From an uncultured Lachnospiraceae bacterium (GTDB lineage Bacteria; Bacillota; Clostridia; Lachnospirales; Lachnospiraceae), in contig CAJLRL010000009.1 of NCBI GenBank assembly GCA_905209075.1, positions 25,549 through 89,548 of the forward strand: a stretch of DNA of 64,000 bases. The letters are read 5' to 3'. The position numbers and the translations under genes are program-made. Shown here one piece after another: positions 36,256 through 44,281 of this stretch. The notes under the pieces are model-generated. The model ran no database searches. It was not told the DNA's origin and saw only the letters and a list, made by a program, of their open reading frames with translations. How positions within the stretch are numbered: the stretch's first letter is position 1; every line of letters begins with the position of its first letter.

Positions 36256-37791
36256 ATGACAATTAAAACTTTTGCTTCAATCTATATAGGGTCTTTTGAA
36301 GTTTCAATGAAAATTTTTGAGCTTTCTTCAAAAAAATCTATCCGTACAATAGACAATGTAGATGCAAGACTGGATCTGGGAAAAGATTCATTCGTAAACA
36401 GAAATCTAGGATATGAGATAGTTGATCAGCTGTGTGATATCCTTTCACAGTTTAAGGAAATCATGCAGGGGTATAAGGTTGATGATTACGAAATATATAC
36501 ATCTTCGGTATTAAGAGATAGTTCTAATGCACTTTTTGTTCTGGATCAGATACACTTAAGGACAGGATTTACTGTAAATGTGATAAGCAATTCAGAACAC
36601 CGGTTCCTAAGCTATAAGTCGGTTGCAGGGCAGGCAAGATTTGAAGGAATAGTAAGTCATCATGCGGCTGTTATAGATGTTGGCGGAGTGGGAATACAGA
36701 TAACTATTTTTAAAGATGGACATATTGTTACCACACAACATATGGATATAGGAACTATAAGGCTGTATGAGCTTTTGCATAAGCCGGGTCTTACAGAAAA
36801 AGCATACCGTAATCAGATTGAAGAATACATAAATAAAAAACTTGAAGTGTTCAGGGCATTGTATCTTGATGCAGAATTGGATTATATAATATTTATGAAT
36901 GATTATGGAATCAATTTTATAAATGGAATGGAGTTAGAGGCTAAGGGAGATAACCTCATAAAAACAGAGAAATTTGTTAAATATCTTGTCAAGCTTTCAA
37001 AAAATGCCAAAGAAGATATAATTGACGAGTTAAATCTCACAAATGATAAGTCAAATCTTATAATTCCGTCAATAATACTCTTTAAAGCACTTGCCACAAA
37101 GCTTACGGCAAAGGAAGTATGGATACCGGGAGTAAATGTAAATGATGGAATAGCTTTTGATTATGCAGACAGAAATAAACTGTTAAAGGGCTTTCATAAT
37201 TTTGATGAAGATGTTATTACAGCGGCACTTGCAATGTCAGAGCACTACAACAGTTATTCTACGCACATAGAAGCACTTACAAAGCTGACTGTCCAGGTGT
37301 TTGATGCAATAAAAAGAACACATGGGCTCGGAAGCAGACAGCGGCTGCTTCTTCAGGTAGCAACAATACTTCATGATTGCGGAAAATTTGTCAGCCTTTC
37401 AAACAGCGCAGAATCAGCCTACAATATAATCATGTCATCGGAGATAATAGGGCTTACGCATTTAGAAAGACAGATAGTAGCTCTTACGGTATTATTTAAC
37501 AGTATTCCTTTATGTGACTATGGTGAGCTTGATGTGGATATTACAAAGGAGGATTATCTTACAGCTGTCAAGCTTTCGGCAATACTAAGACTTTCAAATG
37601 CGCTTGACCAGAGCCACAAACAGAAATTCAAAAATATTAAGATTTCACTGCGGGAAAAGAAAATGATCATATCTGTAGAATCATTTGAGGATATATCTTT
37701 GGAACAGACGTTATTTGCATCGAAGACATCATATTTTGAGAATGTGTTCAGCATCAAGCCGGTATTAAGAGAAAAGAAAGTTATGATGTAG
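36256..37791 (+). CDS. Ppx/GppA-like protein with HD domain
   Basis: 511 residues in two parts: an actin-like Ppx/GppA region (about residues 1-300) and an HD-type helical region (about 310-490) with LHDCGK. This is the layout of exopolyphosphatase/pppGpp phosphatase, and the gene stands 9 bases before ppk1. The phosphate loops are odd: the usual DxGS near the N-terminus reads YIGS and the usual DIGGGSTE reads DVGGVGIQ. ATG 36256 follows AGGTGG; a GTG at 36247 is possible. It may be a changed or non-catalytic member. Confidence 0.8.
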   Translation: MTIKTFASIYIGSFEVSMKIFELSSKKSIRTIDNVDARLDLGKDSFVNRNLGYEIVDQLCDILSQFKEIMQGYKVDDYEIYTSSVLRDSSNALFVLDQIHLRTGFTVNVISNSEHRFLSYKSVAGQARFEGIVSHHAAVIDVGGVGIQITIFKDGHIVTTQHMDIGTIRLYELLHKPGLTEKAYRNQIEEYINKKLEVFRALYLDAELDYIIFMNDYGINFINGMELEAKGDNLIKTEKFVKYLVKLSKNAKEDIIDELNLTNDKSNLIIPSIILFKALATKLTAKEVWIPGVNVNDGIAFDYADRNKLLKGFHNFDEDVITAALAMSEHYNSYSTHIEALTKLTVQVFDAIKRTHGLGSRQRLLLQVATILHDCGKFVSLSNSAESAYNIIMSSEIIGLTHLERQIVALTVLFNSIPLCDYGELDVDITKEDYLTAVKLSAILRLSNALDQSHKQKFKNIKISLREKKMIISVESFEDISLEQTLFASKTSYFENVFSIKPVLREKKVMM

Positions 37792-37800
37792 GGAGGAAAT

Positions 37801-39927
37801 ATGGACAAAAAAGATTATAAAAATCCAATATATTACGACAACAGAGAATTAAGCTGGATCAAATTTGACAAGAGAGTTCTCGAGGAGGCAAGGGATAAGA
37901 ATATTCCTTTGCTGGAGAGACTTAAATTTCTGAGCATAACATCATCAAATCTCGATGAATTTTTTATGGTAAGAGTTGCCTCATTAAAAGATATGGTCCA
38001 CGCTAAATATAAAAAATGTGACATAGCAGGGATGACGGCAAAGGAACAGCTTGAAGCGATAAACATACAGGCAAAGGGACTTGTTGAATGTCAGTATAAC
38101 ACATATAACAGATCGCTTCTTCCTATGTTAAACAAAGAAGGGATATATATTTACAACAAGCATGAGGAACTGAATGAAGAACAGAAAAAATATGTAGATA
38201 AATATTTTGAAGAATCAGTATACCCTGTGCTTACACCTATGGCTGTTGATGCCTCAAGACCATTTCCACTGATCAGAAATAAAACATTGAATATAGCAGC
38301 GCTTCTCAGCGGAAAACAGACAAATAAAGAGATAATGTTTGCCACGGTACAGGTGCCTGGAGTATTATCAAGGCTTGTGCCTATTCCGGGTGAAGAGAAT
38401 ACAACCTGTTTTATACTTCTTGAGCAGATAATAGAGAGAAATATTCAAAAGCTGTTTTCAAACAATGAGGTCTTATGTGCATATCCATACAGGATAATGA
38501 GAAATGCGGATCTTACGATAGATGAGGATGAGGCTTCAGATCTTCTAAAAGAAATACAAAATAAGCTTAAGATGCGCCAGTGGGGTGAGGTCATACGTCT
38601 TGAAATAGAAGATGGAGTTGACAAAAAACTTCTTAAATTTTTAAAAACTGAACTCAGGGTTGCAGATGATGATATATTTAAGATCGCAGGACCGATAGAC
38701 CTTACGGTCATGATGAAGGTGTTCGGTGTCAATGGTTATGACCACCTGAGATATAAACAGCCGGTACCACAGAGAGTGCCGGAGATAAACGAAGACGAAG
38801 ATATATTCACTGCAATAAGAAGGCAGGATATTTTTTTACATCATCCATATGAAACGTTTGAACCGGTTGTTGATTTTATTCGTCAGGCAGCAAATGACCC
38901 GGATGTTCTTGCAATAAAACAGACACTGTACAGGGTTAGTGGGAATTCTCCGATAATAAGTTCACTTGAACAGGCGGCTGAGAATGGCAAGCAGGTTACG
39001 GTTTTAGTTGAACTTAAGGCTAGATTCGATGAGGAACATAATATTGTATGGGCACAGAAGCTTGAAAAAGCAGGATGCCATGTTATATATGGACTTGTCG
39101 GACTTAAGACGCACAGTAAGATCGCACTTGTTGTAAGACGTGAGGAGGATGGCATCAGAAGATATGTGCATCTTGGAACAGGAAATTATAATGATTCAAC
39201 AGCAAAACTGTACACGGATTGCGGAATATTTACATGCAAAGAGTCTATAGGAGAGGATGCTACAGCGGTATTTAATATGCTGTCCGGATATTCTGAGCCT
39301 TCTTCATGGAATGAACTTATACTTGCGCCTTACTGGCTCAGGGATAAATTTCTTTATCTTATAGATCGGGAAATAAAAAATGTAAAAGAAGGACATGATG
39401 GACATATAATTGCAAAGATGAATTCTTTATGTGATCAGGGGATCATAGCTGCACTTTATAAGGCTTCAGCCGCTGGTGTAAAGATCGATCTGATCGTAAG
39501 AGGCATATGTTGTCTTAAAGTTGGAATACCGCAAGTGAGTGAGAATATAACAGTCCGTTCGATTGTTGGAAACTTCCTTGAACACAGCAGGATTTTTTAC
39601 TTTGAAAATGCCGGAAATTATGAAGTTTATATGGGAAGTGCAGACTGGATGCCAAGAAACCTTGATAAGCGTGTGGAAATAGTTTTTCCGGTTCTTGAAG
39701 ATGATCTTAAAGAAAAAGCACTTCATATTTTAAAAGTAGAGCTTGAGGACACAGTAAAAGCGAGGGTGATGGATACTGATGGAACATATGCAAAGCTTGA
39801 CAAACGGGGAAAGGCTGTTGTAAACTCACAGGAAGTATTCTGTATGGAGGCAAAGGATGCGGTGCCAAAGGAAAATGGTGCTGACCGGGGAAGGGTGTTT
39901 ATCCCGGCTGAGCCTTTAGAACAGTAA
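37801..39927 (+). CDS. ppk1: Polyphosphate kinase 1
   Basis: Makes inorganic polyphosphate from ATP. The 708-residue protein has all parts of Ppk1: N-terminal helical domain (ELSWIKFDKRVLEEA, SSNLDEFFMVRVA), a head domain, and two phospholipase-D-like catalytic domains. GLKTHSKIALVV holds the autophosphorylated His and FLEHSRIFYF the second His. GGGAGG precedes ATG 37801. Paired with the Ppx-like gene upstream in one operon. Confidence 0.96.
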   Translation: MDKKDYKNPIYYDNRELSWIKFDKRVLEEARDKNIPLLERLKFLSITSSNLDEFFMVRVASLKDMVHAKYKKCDIAGMTAKEQLEAINIQAKGLVECQYNTYNRSLLPMLNKEGIYIYNKHEELNEEQKKYVDKYFEESVYPVLTPMAVDASRPFPLIRNKTLNIAALLSGKQTNKEIMFATVQVPGVLSRLVPIPGEENTTCFILLEQIIERNIQKLFSNNEVLCAYPYRIMRNADLTIDEDEASDLLKEIQNKLKMRQWGEVIRLEIEDGVDKKLLKFLKTELRVADDDIFKIAGPIDLTVMMKVFGVNGYDHLRYKQPVPQRVPEINEDEDIFTAIRRQDIFLHHPYETFEPVVDFIRQAANDPDVLAIKQTLYRVSGNSPIISSLEQAAENGKQVTVLVELKARFDEEHNIVWAQKLEKAGCHVIYGLVGLKTHSKIALVVRREEDGIRRYVHLGTGNYNDSTAKLYTDCGIFTCKESIGEDATAVFNMLSGYSEPSSWNELILAPYWLRDKFLYLIDREIKNVKEGHDGHIIAKMNSLCDQGIIAALYKASAAGVKIDLIVRGICCLKVGIPQVSENITVRSIVGNFLEHSRIFYFENAGNYEVYMGSADWMPRNLDKRVEIVFPVLEDDLKEKALHILKVELEDTVKARVMDTDGTYAKLDKRGKAVVNSQEVFCMEAKDAVPKENGADRGRVFIPAEPLEQ

Positions 39928-39953
39928 AATATGCAGCAGTAAAACATATATTA

Positions 39954-39983
39954 CTGGTCACACTGTCAGGTGTGAACAATAAC
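39954..39983. repeat. Solo end of the MITE-like element
   Basis: 30 bases that match the reverse complement of 33762-33791 at 27 positions, so this is one terminal arm of the element in the opposite orientation. The partner arm is not found within 150 bases. It lies between ppk1 and the promoter of the infC operon. Confidence 0.65.
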
Positions 39984-40002
39984 AAATATATAATAAAAAT
40001 GC

Positions 40003-40031
40003 TTGACATCGTATAGTTTATGTGTTAAGTT
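40003..40031 (+). promoter_or_regulatory. Promoter of the infC-rpmI-rplT operon
   Basis: TTGACA, a 17-base spacer and TAAGTT, placed 20 bases after the repeat arm and directly before the L20-type leader. Confidence 0.75.
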
Positions 40032-40039
40032 CTAATAGT

Positions 40040-40178
40040 TGAAAGAAAACAAAGTAGAGTATCCACTCTCACCTAAGCGCAATCGAGCGACTTAGTGTTA
40101 ATATTTTCAAACATTTGTGTTGAAGATTGTATAGTGGATAGTCTGCCTATCCACTATTTTTTATGGAGGTATAAAACA
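40040..40178 (+). promoter_or_regulatory. L20-type autoregulatory leader of infC
   Basis: The untranslated leader of infC-rpmI-rplT. It holds a stem CTAAG/CTTAG with an inner CGC/GCG pair (about 40072-40096), then the attenuator at 40131. TATCCACT at 40060-40067 is complementary to AGTGGATA at 40133-40140, so it can pair with the terminator's 5' arm and act as an antiterminator. This matches the Firmicutes L20 leader, in which ribosomal protein L20 favours termination. Confidence 0.8.
40131..40162 (+). terminator. Attenuator in the infC leader
   Basis: Perfect 11-pair stem ATAGTGGATAG/CTATCCACTAT (40131-40141, 40147-40157) with a five-base loop and six T. It ends three bases before the infC ribosome site. 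Confidence 0.9.
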
Positions 40179-40685
40179 ATTAGCGAATTAATGATTAATG
40201 AACAGATCAGAGACAGAGAAGTTCGACTGATTGGTGCGGACGGAGAACAGCTAGGAATAGTTTCTTCCAGAGAAGCCCAGAAAATTGCTGACGAGGCAGG
40301 ACTTGACCTCGTAAAGATAGCACCTAATGCAAAACCACCTGTATGCAAGGTGATTGACTATGGTAAATATCGTTATGAGCAGGCTCGTAAAGAGAAAGAT
40401 GCAAAGAAAAAACAGAAAACTGTTGAATTAAAAGAAATACGTCTTTCACCAAATATCGAGGCTAATGATTTAAATACTAAGATGAATGCTGCAAAGAAAT
40501 TCCTTGCAAAAGGAAACAAAGTAAAGATCACACTTAGATTCAGAGGTCGTGAGATGGCTCATATGAATGCAAGCAAACATATATTAGATGATTTCGCTGA
40601 AAATCTTGCTGAAGTATCGGTAGTGGAGAAAGCACCAAAGATTGAAGGCAGAAGCATCAGCATGGTGCTGGCAGAGAAGAGATAA
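40179..40685 (+). CDS. infC: Translation initiation factor IF-3, ATT start
   Basis: Binds the 30S subunit and checks start-codon choice. I place the start at ATT 40179, nine bases after GGAGG (40165-40169); the protein then begins (M)SELMINEQIRDREVRLIG as other IF-3 proteins do, with 168 residues. The rare ATT start is the known means by which IF-3 limits its own synthesis. A longer frame upstream would run through the attenuator hairpin and is rejected. N-domain (VRLIGADGEQLGIVS) and C-domain (KVKITLRFRGREMAH) are complete. Confidence 0.94.
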   Translation: MSELMINEQIRDREVRLIGADGEQLGIVSSREAQKIADEAGLDLVKIAPNAKPPVCKVIDYGKYRYEQARKEKDAKKKQKTVELKEIRLSPNIEANDLNTKMNAAKKFLAKGNKVKITLRFRGREMAHMNASKHILDDFAENLAEVSVVEKAPKIEGRSISMVLAEKR

Positions 40686-40706
40686 CAATTTAAGGAGGAA
40701 CACACA

Positions 40707-40904
40707 ATGCCAAAAATGAAAACAAGCAGAGCAGCTGCAAAACGTTTCAAAGTTACAGGAACAGGAAAGTTAAAGAGAAATAAAGCCTACAAGAGACATA
40801 TCTTAACTAAGAAAACAACAAAGACTAAGAGAAATCTTAGAAAAGCAACAATGACAGATCAGTCAAATGTTAAGAATATGAAGAAGATTTTACCATATAT
40901 GTAA
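40707..40904 (+). CDS. rpmI: 50S ribosomal protein L35
   Basis: 65-residue basic protein of the large subunit: PKMKTSRAAAKRFKVTGTGKLKR is the family signature. AAGGAGG lies before ATG 40707. It is the second gene of the infC-rpmI-rplT operon and falls under the L20 leader. Confidence 0.97.
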   Translation: MPKMKTSRAAAKRFKVTGTGKLKRNKAYKRHILTKKTTKTKRNLRKATMTDQSNVKNMKKILPYM

Positions 40905-40929
40905 TTATTAGTTAAGGAGGAATCAACAA

Positions 40930-41286
40930 ATGGCAAGAGTTAAAGGCGGTTTAGGCGCTAAGAAAAGACATAATAGAACATTAAAATTAGCAAAAGGTTA
41001 CAGAGGCGCTAGATCTAAACAGTATAGAGTAGCAAAACAGTCTGTAATGAGAGCACTTACAAGCTCATATTCAGGACGTAAAGAAAGAAAAAGACAGTTC
41101 CGTCAGTTATGGATCGCACGTATCAATGCTGCAGCTCGTCTTAATGGACTTTCTTACAGCCAGTTTATGCACGGATTAAAATTAGCAAATGTTGATCTTA
41201 ACCGTAAAGTATTAGCTGATATGGCTGTTACAGATGCAGAAGGATTTGCAAAACTTGTAGAGCTTGCAAAATCTAAGGTTGCTTAA
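40930..41286 (+). CDS. rplT: 50S ribosomal protein L20
   Basis: 118 residues: ARVKGGLGAKKRHNRTLKLAKGY and FRQLWIARINAAARLNGLSY are typical. L20 is needed for early 50S assembly and in Firmicutes represses its own operon through the infC leader. AAGGAGG precedes ATG 40930. Confidence 0.97.
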   Translation: MARVKGGLGAKKRHNRTLKLAKGYRGARSKQYRVAKQSVMRALTSSYSGRKERKRQFRQLWIARINAAARLNGLSYSQFMHGLKLANVDLNRKVLADMAVTDAEGFAKLVELAKSKVA

Positions 41287-41298
41287 TTAAACTAGATC

Positions 41299-41335
41299 AT
41301 ACCCGGAGCATTTAAGAGTTCCGGGTATTTTTTTT
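41299..41335. terminator. Terminator after rplT, overlapping the AraC gene end
   Basis: ATACCCGGA (41299-41307) and TCCGGGTAT (41320-41328) with an eight-T run. The 3' arm and T-run lie inside the last codons of the convergent AraC-type gene, whose stop is at 41312. Confidence 0.88.
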
Positions 41336-42157
41336 GCTTTGAATGCGGTAATTTTTTGGGGAGATCCCTTTTATTTTGTGAAAGGTTTTAGAAAAATACA
41401 GGCTGTTATCAAAACCTATTGAATTTGCAATGGCTGTTATTGAGAGATTGGAATGCTTTAATAGATAACAGGCCTGTTTTATGCGGAAATCAGTAAGATA
41501 CTCTTTAGGGGAAACACCGAGGACAGACTGAAATGAGCGGAAAAGGTGGCTTCGGCTTAAACCGATATATGAGGCTATATCTTCCACGGTTATCGGGTAA
41601 GAGTAGTTTGCTGAGATATATTCGATTCCCTTTTGTACATATGAATTTGTGCTATTTGACTGAGGCTGGTTTGAGGCAGCATTTATAAAAAGAGCAAGAG
41701 TGGTGTAAAGACGTCCTGTCATTTCGAGCGCATTTTCGAATTCAGTACCCCGGGCATCGTATATATGTATCAGCTGTTTTTTTATGTCATCACCATTTGG
41801 AACGTTTCTTATAAATGGTTTTTCTTCGCAAAAATCTGTGGCACGTAGTATCATTGCGGCATCACTGCCGGTAAAACCGACCCAGGTATATTCCCATGGA
41901 TCGTTTTCGTCAGCCTGATAGGTTATCTCGGTGTTTGGATATACGAGGAATGCATCTCCGGCAGAAAGAAAATGCTTTTTGCCATTTAATGTGTAATGTC
42001 CTTTTCCACTTATTATATAATGTATAAGGTAATGATCTCTTATGCCGGGACCCCATTGATAGAGAGAATTACACTTTTGAAAGCCTACATTATATACTGA
42101 GAGTGATACAAGCTCTTTTTCTTTTACGATGTAGGAATTTTTATAGTTGTTATTCAT
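41312..42157 (-). CDS. AraC-family transcription regulator with cupin sensor domain
   Basis: 281 residues. The N-terminal part (residues 1-160) is an AraC_binding cupin domain (YIISGKGHYTLNGKKHFLSAGDAFLVYP), usual for sugar sensing. The C-terminal 100 residues hold two helix-turn-helix motifs (TVEDIASYIGLSRSHLFRSFQSVLGVSPKEY; SITAIANSIGFDNSLYFSKTFHK). It is divergent from galE with 132 bases between them, so it may act on galE or on a sugar operon elsewhere. Its ribosome site is weak (GGCGGT). Confidence 0.92.
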   Translation of the reverse strand: MNNNYKNSYIVKEKELVSLSVYNVGFQKCNSLYQWGPGIRDHYLIHYIISGKGHYTLNGKKHFLSAGDAFLVYPNTEITYQADENDPWEYTWVGFTGSDAAMILRATDFCEEKPFIRNVPNGDDIKKQLIHIYDARGTEFENALEMTGRLYTTLALFINAASNQPQSNSTNSYVQKGIEYISANYSYPITVEDIASYIGLSRSHLFRSFQSVLGVSPKEYLTDFRIKQACYLLKHSNLSITAIANSIGFDNSLYFSKTFHKIKGISPKNYRIQSKKNTRNS

Positions 42158-42171
42158 ATTATGACCGCCTA

Positions 42172-42257
42172 TTCTACATAGAAAAATTCCTATGCAACAT
42201 TTTTACATATTTCTTCTACATTTAATTCTATACAAAAAGAAGCAAATGCGCTACAAT
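42172..42257 (+). promoter_or_regulatory. galE upstream region with repeated TTCTACAT sites
   Basis: A -10 box TACAAT (42252-42257) has no good -35 partner, as in activator-dependent promoters. TTCTACAT occurs at 42172-42179 and 42214-42221, 42 bases or four helical turns apart, with TTTTACAT at 42201-42208. They could be binding sites of the divergent AraC regulator. This is a suggestion from pattern and position only. Confidence 0.35.
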
Positions 42258-42289
42258 TATTTTAACAAAAAGAAAAGGAGATATGAATT

Positions 42290-43306
42290 ATGGCAATTTT
42301 AGTTACTGGTGGTGCCGGATATATTGGAAGCCATACTTGCGTAGAACTTCTTGACGCTGGTTATGACGTAGTTGTACTTGATAATCTTTCAAATGCATCT
42401 GAAAAATCACTTGACAGGGTAAAGGATCTTACAGGCAAAGCTGTTAAATTTTATAAAGGTGATATATTAGACCGGGAAATATTAAATAAAATATTTAAAG
42501 AGGAAAAGATAGACAGTTGTATTCATTTTGCAGGACTTAAGGCAGTAGGAGAGTCTGTTGCAAAACCTTGGGAATATTACAACAATAATATAGCAGGAAC
42601 ACTTACACTTGTTGATGTGATGAGACAGAATGGATGTAAAAATATCATATTCTCTTCATCGGCTACAGTATATGGAGATCCTGCACAGATCCCTATCACA
42701 GAGGAGTGCCCGAAGGGACAGTGTACAAACCCTTATGGATGGACGAAATCAATGCTTGAACAGATCCTTATGGATATCCAGAAAGCTGATAACGAGTGGA
42801 ATGTGATACTCCTTCGTTACTTTAATCCTATCGGTGCACATAAGAGTGGAACTATGGGAGAAAATCCAAATGGTATTCCAAACAATCTTATGCCTTACAT
42901 AACACAGGTTGCAGTAGGAAAACTCAAAGAGCTTGGCGTATTTGGAGATGATTATGATACTCCGGACGGAACCGGTGTAAGAGATTATATCCATGTAGTA
43001 GATCTTGCAGTAGGACATGTAAAAGCATTAAAGAAGATTGAGGAGAATGCAGGACTTTGCATCTACAATCTTGGAACAGGACATGGATACAGTGTCCTTG
43101 ACATCGTTAAAAATTTCGAGGCTGCTACAGGTGTTGAGATCCCATACTCTATCAAACCTAGAAGACCTGGTGATATTGCTACATGTTACTGTGACCCTTC
43201 AAAAGCTAAGAGAGAGCTTGGATGGGAAGCAAAATATGGCATAAAGGATATGTGCGCAGATTCATGGAACTGGCAGAAGAACAATCCAAACGGTTATGAA
43301 GATTAA
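42290..43306 (+). CDS. galE: UDP-glucose 4-epimerase
   Basis: Interconverts UDP-glucose and UDP-galactose with bound NAD. ILVTGGAGYIGSHTCVELL is the Rossmann motif; SSSATVYGDP and YGWTKSMLEQIL give the catalytic Ser, Tyr and Lys. 338 residues, complete. AAAAGGAG stands before ATG 42290. A terminator follows, so it is a single-gene unit. Confidence 0.96.
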   Translation: MAILVTGGAGYIGSHTCVELLDAGYDVVVLDNLSNASEKSLDRVKDLTGKAVKFYKGDILDREILNKIFKEEKIDSCIHFAGLKAVGESVAKPWEYYNNNIAGTLTLVDVMRQNGCKNIIFSSSATVYGDPAQIPITEECPKGQCTNPYGWTKSMLEQILMDIQKADNEWNVILLRYFNPIGAHKSGTMGENPNGIPNNLMPYITQVAVGKLKELGVFGDDYDTPDGTGVRDYIHVVDLAVGHVKALKKIEENAGLCIYNLGTGHGYSVLDIVKNFEAATGVEIPYSIKPRRPGDIATCYCDPSKAKRELGWEAKYGIKDMCADSWNWQKNNPNGYED

Positions 43307-43333
43307 AACTGAATGATTTTATAAGAATTATGG

Positions 43334-43379
43334 AAAGAGATCACATCGGATATATCAATATGAAGAGGTGATCTCTTTT
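43334..43379 (+). terminator. galE terminator
   Basis: AAAGAGATCAC (43334-43344) pairs with GTGATCTCTTT (43368-43378). The loop holds a small GATATATC palindrome, and the stem ends in a T-run. Confidence 0.75.
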
Positions 43380-43426
43380 ACGCTGGAAAATGCATATATG
43401 TTGGGAGAAAAAAGTTTTTTGAAACA

Positions 43427-43454
43427 ATAAAAAACATCGCATAGATGCGATGTT
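43427..43454 (-). terminator. Terminator of the tRNA-Glu gene
   Basis: AACATCGCAT/ATGCGATGTT (43433-43442, 43445-43454) makes a 10-pair stem; on the minus strand it is followed by a T-run. It lies 40 bases downstream of the tRNA. Confidence 0.8.
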
Positions 43455-43493
43455 CCTGGGTTGGGCTGTATTTAATTTCTTAAATTCAGTGAG

Positions 43494-43565
43494 CAGTTCG
43501 TACGGGAATCGAACCCGTGTTTCCGCCGTGAGAGGGCGGCGTCTTAACCGCTTGACCAACGAACC
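43494..43565 (-). tRNA. tRNA-Glu (anticodon CTC)
   Basis: A 72-nt cloverleaf on the minus strand. The anticodon stem CCGCC/GGCGG closes the loop CTCTCAC, giving anticodon CTC (reads GAG). The T arm is CGGG-TTCGATT-CCCG, and the acceptor stem is GGTTCGT with ACGAACT, ending in a G-U pair. The discriminator base is G, as usual for glutamate. CCA is not encoded, so a CCA-adding enzyme is needed. Its own terminator lies downstream. Confidence 0.95.
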
Positions 43566-43619
43566 ATGTATTATACTATCATGAAGTTTAAAAAAAAGCA
43601 AGAACTTTTTTGAAAAAAG

Positions 43620-43648
43620 TTGCATTTTTTTTTAATAAGTGCTATTAT
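43620..43648 (+). promoter_or_regulatory. Promoter of the rimP-nusA-infB operon
   Basis: TTGCAT, a 17-base spacer and TATTAT. It is followed by the hairpin at 43672 and then rimP; no other gene lies between. Confidence 0.7.
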
Positions 43649-43671
43649 GCTATTGATAACATGTTGACTAG

Positions 43672-43702
43672 ATTGAGAGAGGGCACGAAGTCCTCTCTCA
43701 AT
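43672..43702 (+). promoter_or_regulatory. Hairpin in the rimP leader
   Basis: ATTGAGAGAGG and CCTCTCTCAAT form a perfect 11-pair stem with a nine-base loop, 46 bases before the rimP start. No T-run follows, so it is not a terminator. It may protect the 5' end of the long message or bind a regulator. Confidence 0.6.
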
Positions 43703-43748
43703 TCACGTTTATAGACCAGCATTAAATTATTTGAAAAGAGGTGGGAAT

Positions 43749-44216
43749 ATGTCAAAAGCTGATGTTTATGAAGCTAGAACGGAGAGTCTTATTCTGCCGA
43801 TTCTTGAAGAAAAGAATTTTGAGCTTGTTGATGTCGAGTATGTAAAAGAAGGCGGAACATATTATCTTAGGGCATACATTGACAAAGAAGGCGGGATAAC
43901 GATCAATGATTGTGAGTATGTTGCAAGGATCATGAACGAGATACTTGACAGGGAAGATTATATCCCGGATTCATATACATTCGAGGTGAGTTCGCCGGGA
44001 CTAGGACGGCCTCTTAAAAAAGAAAAGGATTATGTGCGCAATATGAATAAAGAAGTTGAAATACGCACATACAGAAGCATCAATAAATCGAAAGAATTTT
44101 ATGGATTGCTGAAAGCATACGATAAAGACACAGTAACAATAACTGATGAGGATGGCAATGACACTACATTTAGCAGAAGTGATATTGCACTTATACGTCA
44201 GGCATTAGATTTTTAG
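43749..44216 (+). CDS. rimP: Ribosome maturation factor RimP
   Basis: Needed for 30S subunit maturation. 155 residues with an N-terminal alpha/beta domain (VYEARTESLILPILEEKNFELVDVEYVKEG) and a C-terminal SH3-like domain (SSPGLGRPLKKEKDY at the join). Start at ATG 43749 after AGGTGGG; an in-frame TTG at 43731 precedes that site. First gene of the nusA-infB operon, its standard place. Confidence 0.95.
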   Translation: MSKADVYEARTESLILPILEEKNFELVDVEYVKEGGTYYLRAYIDKEGGITINDCEYVARIMNEILDREDYIPDSYTFEVSSPGLGRPLKKEKDYVRNMNKEVEIRTYRSINKSKEFYGLLKAYDKDTVTITDEDGNDTTFSRSDIALIRQALDF

Positions 44217-44241
44217 TAACTGTGCATGATAAGACAGTTAC
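44216..44241 (+). other. Hairpin between rimP and nusA
   Basis: GTAACTGT/ACAGTTAC makes an eight-pair stem starting at the last base of the rimP stop codon, followed by AGTTTT. It could be a weak internal terminator or a processing site that sets the ratio of the two proteins. Confidence 0.4.
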
Positions 44242-44281
44242 AGTTTTAAGCGCACGATAACACAAATAGGAGGAAAATATA

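Noticed and set aside
40095..40178. An N-terminal extension of infC by 28 codons
   Set aside because: It would run through the attenuator hairpin and T-run, has no ribosome site, and the protein after ATT 40179 matches normal IF-3 length.
43341..43625. A 94-codon minus-strand frame covering the tRNA
   Set aside because: Most of it is the translated tRNA-Glu and its terminator.
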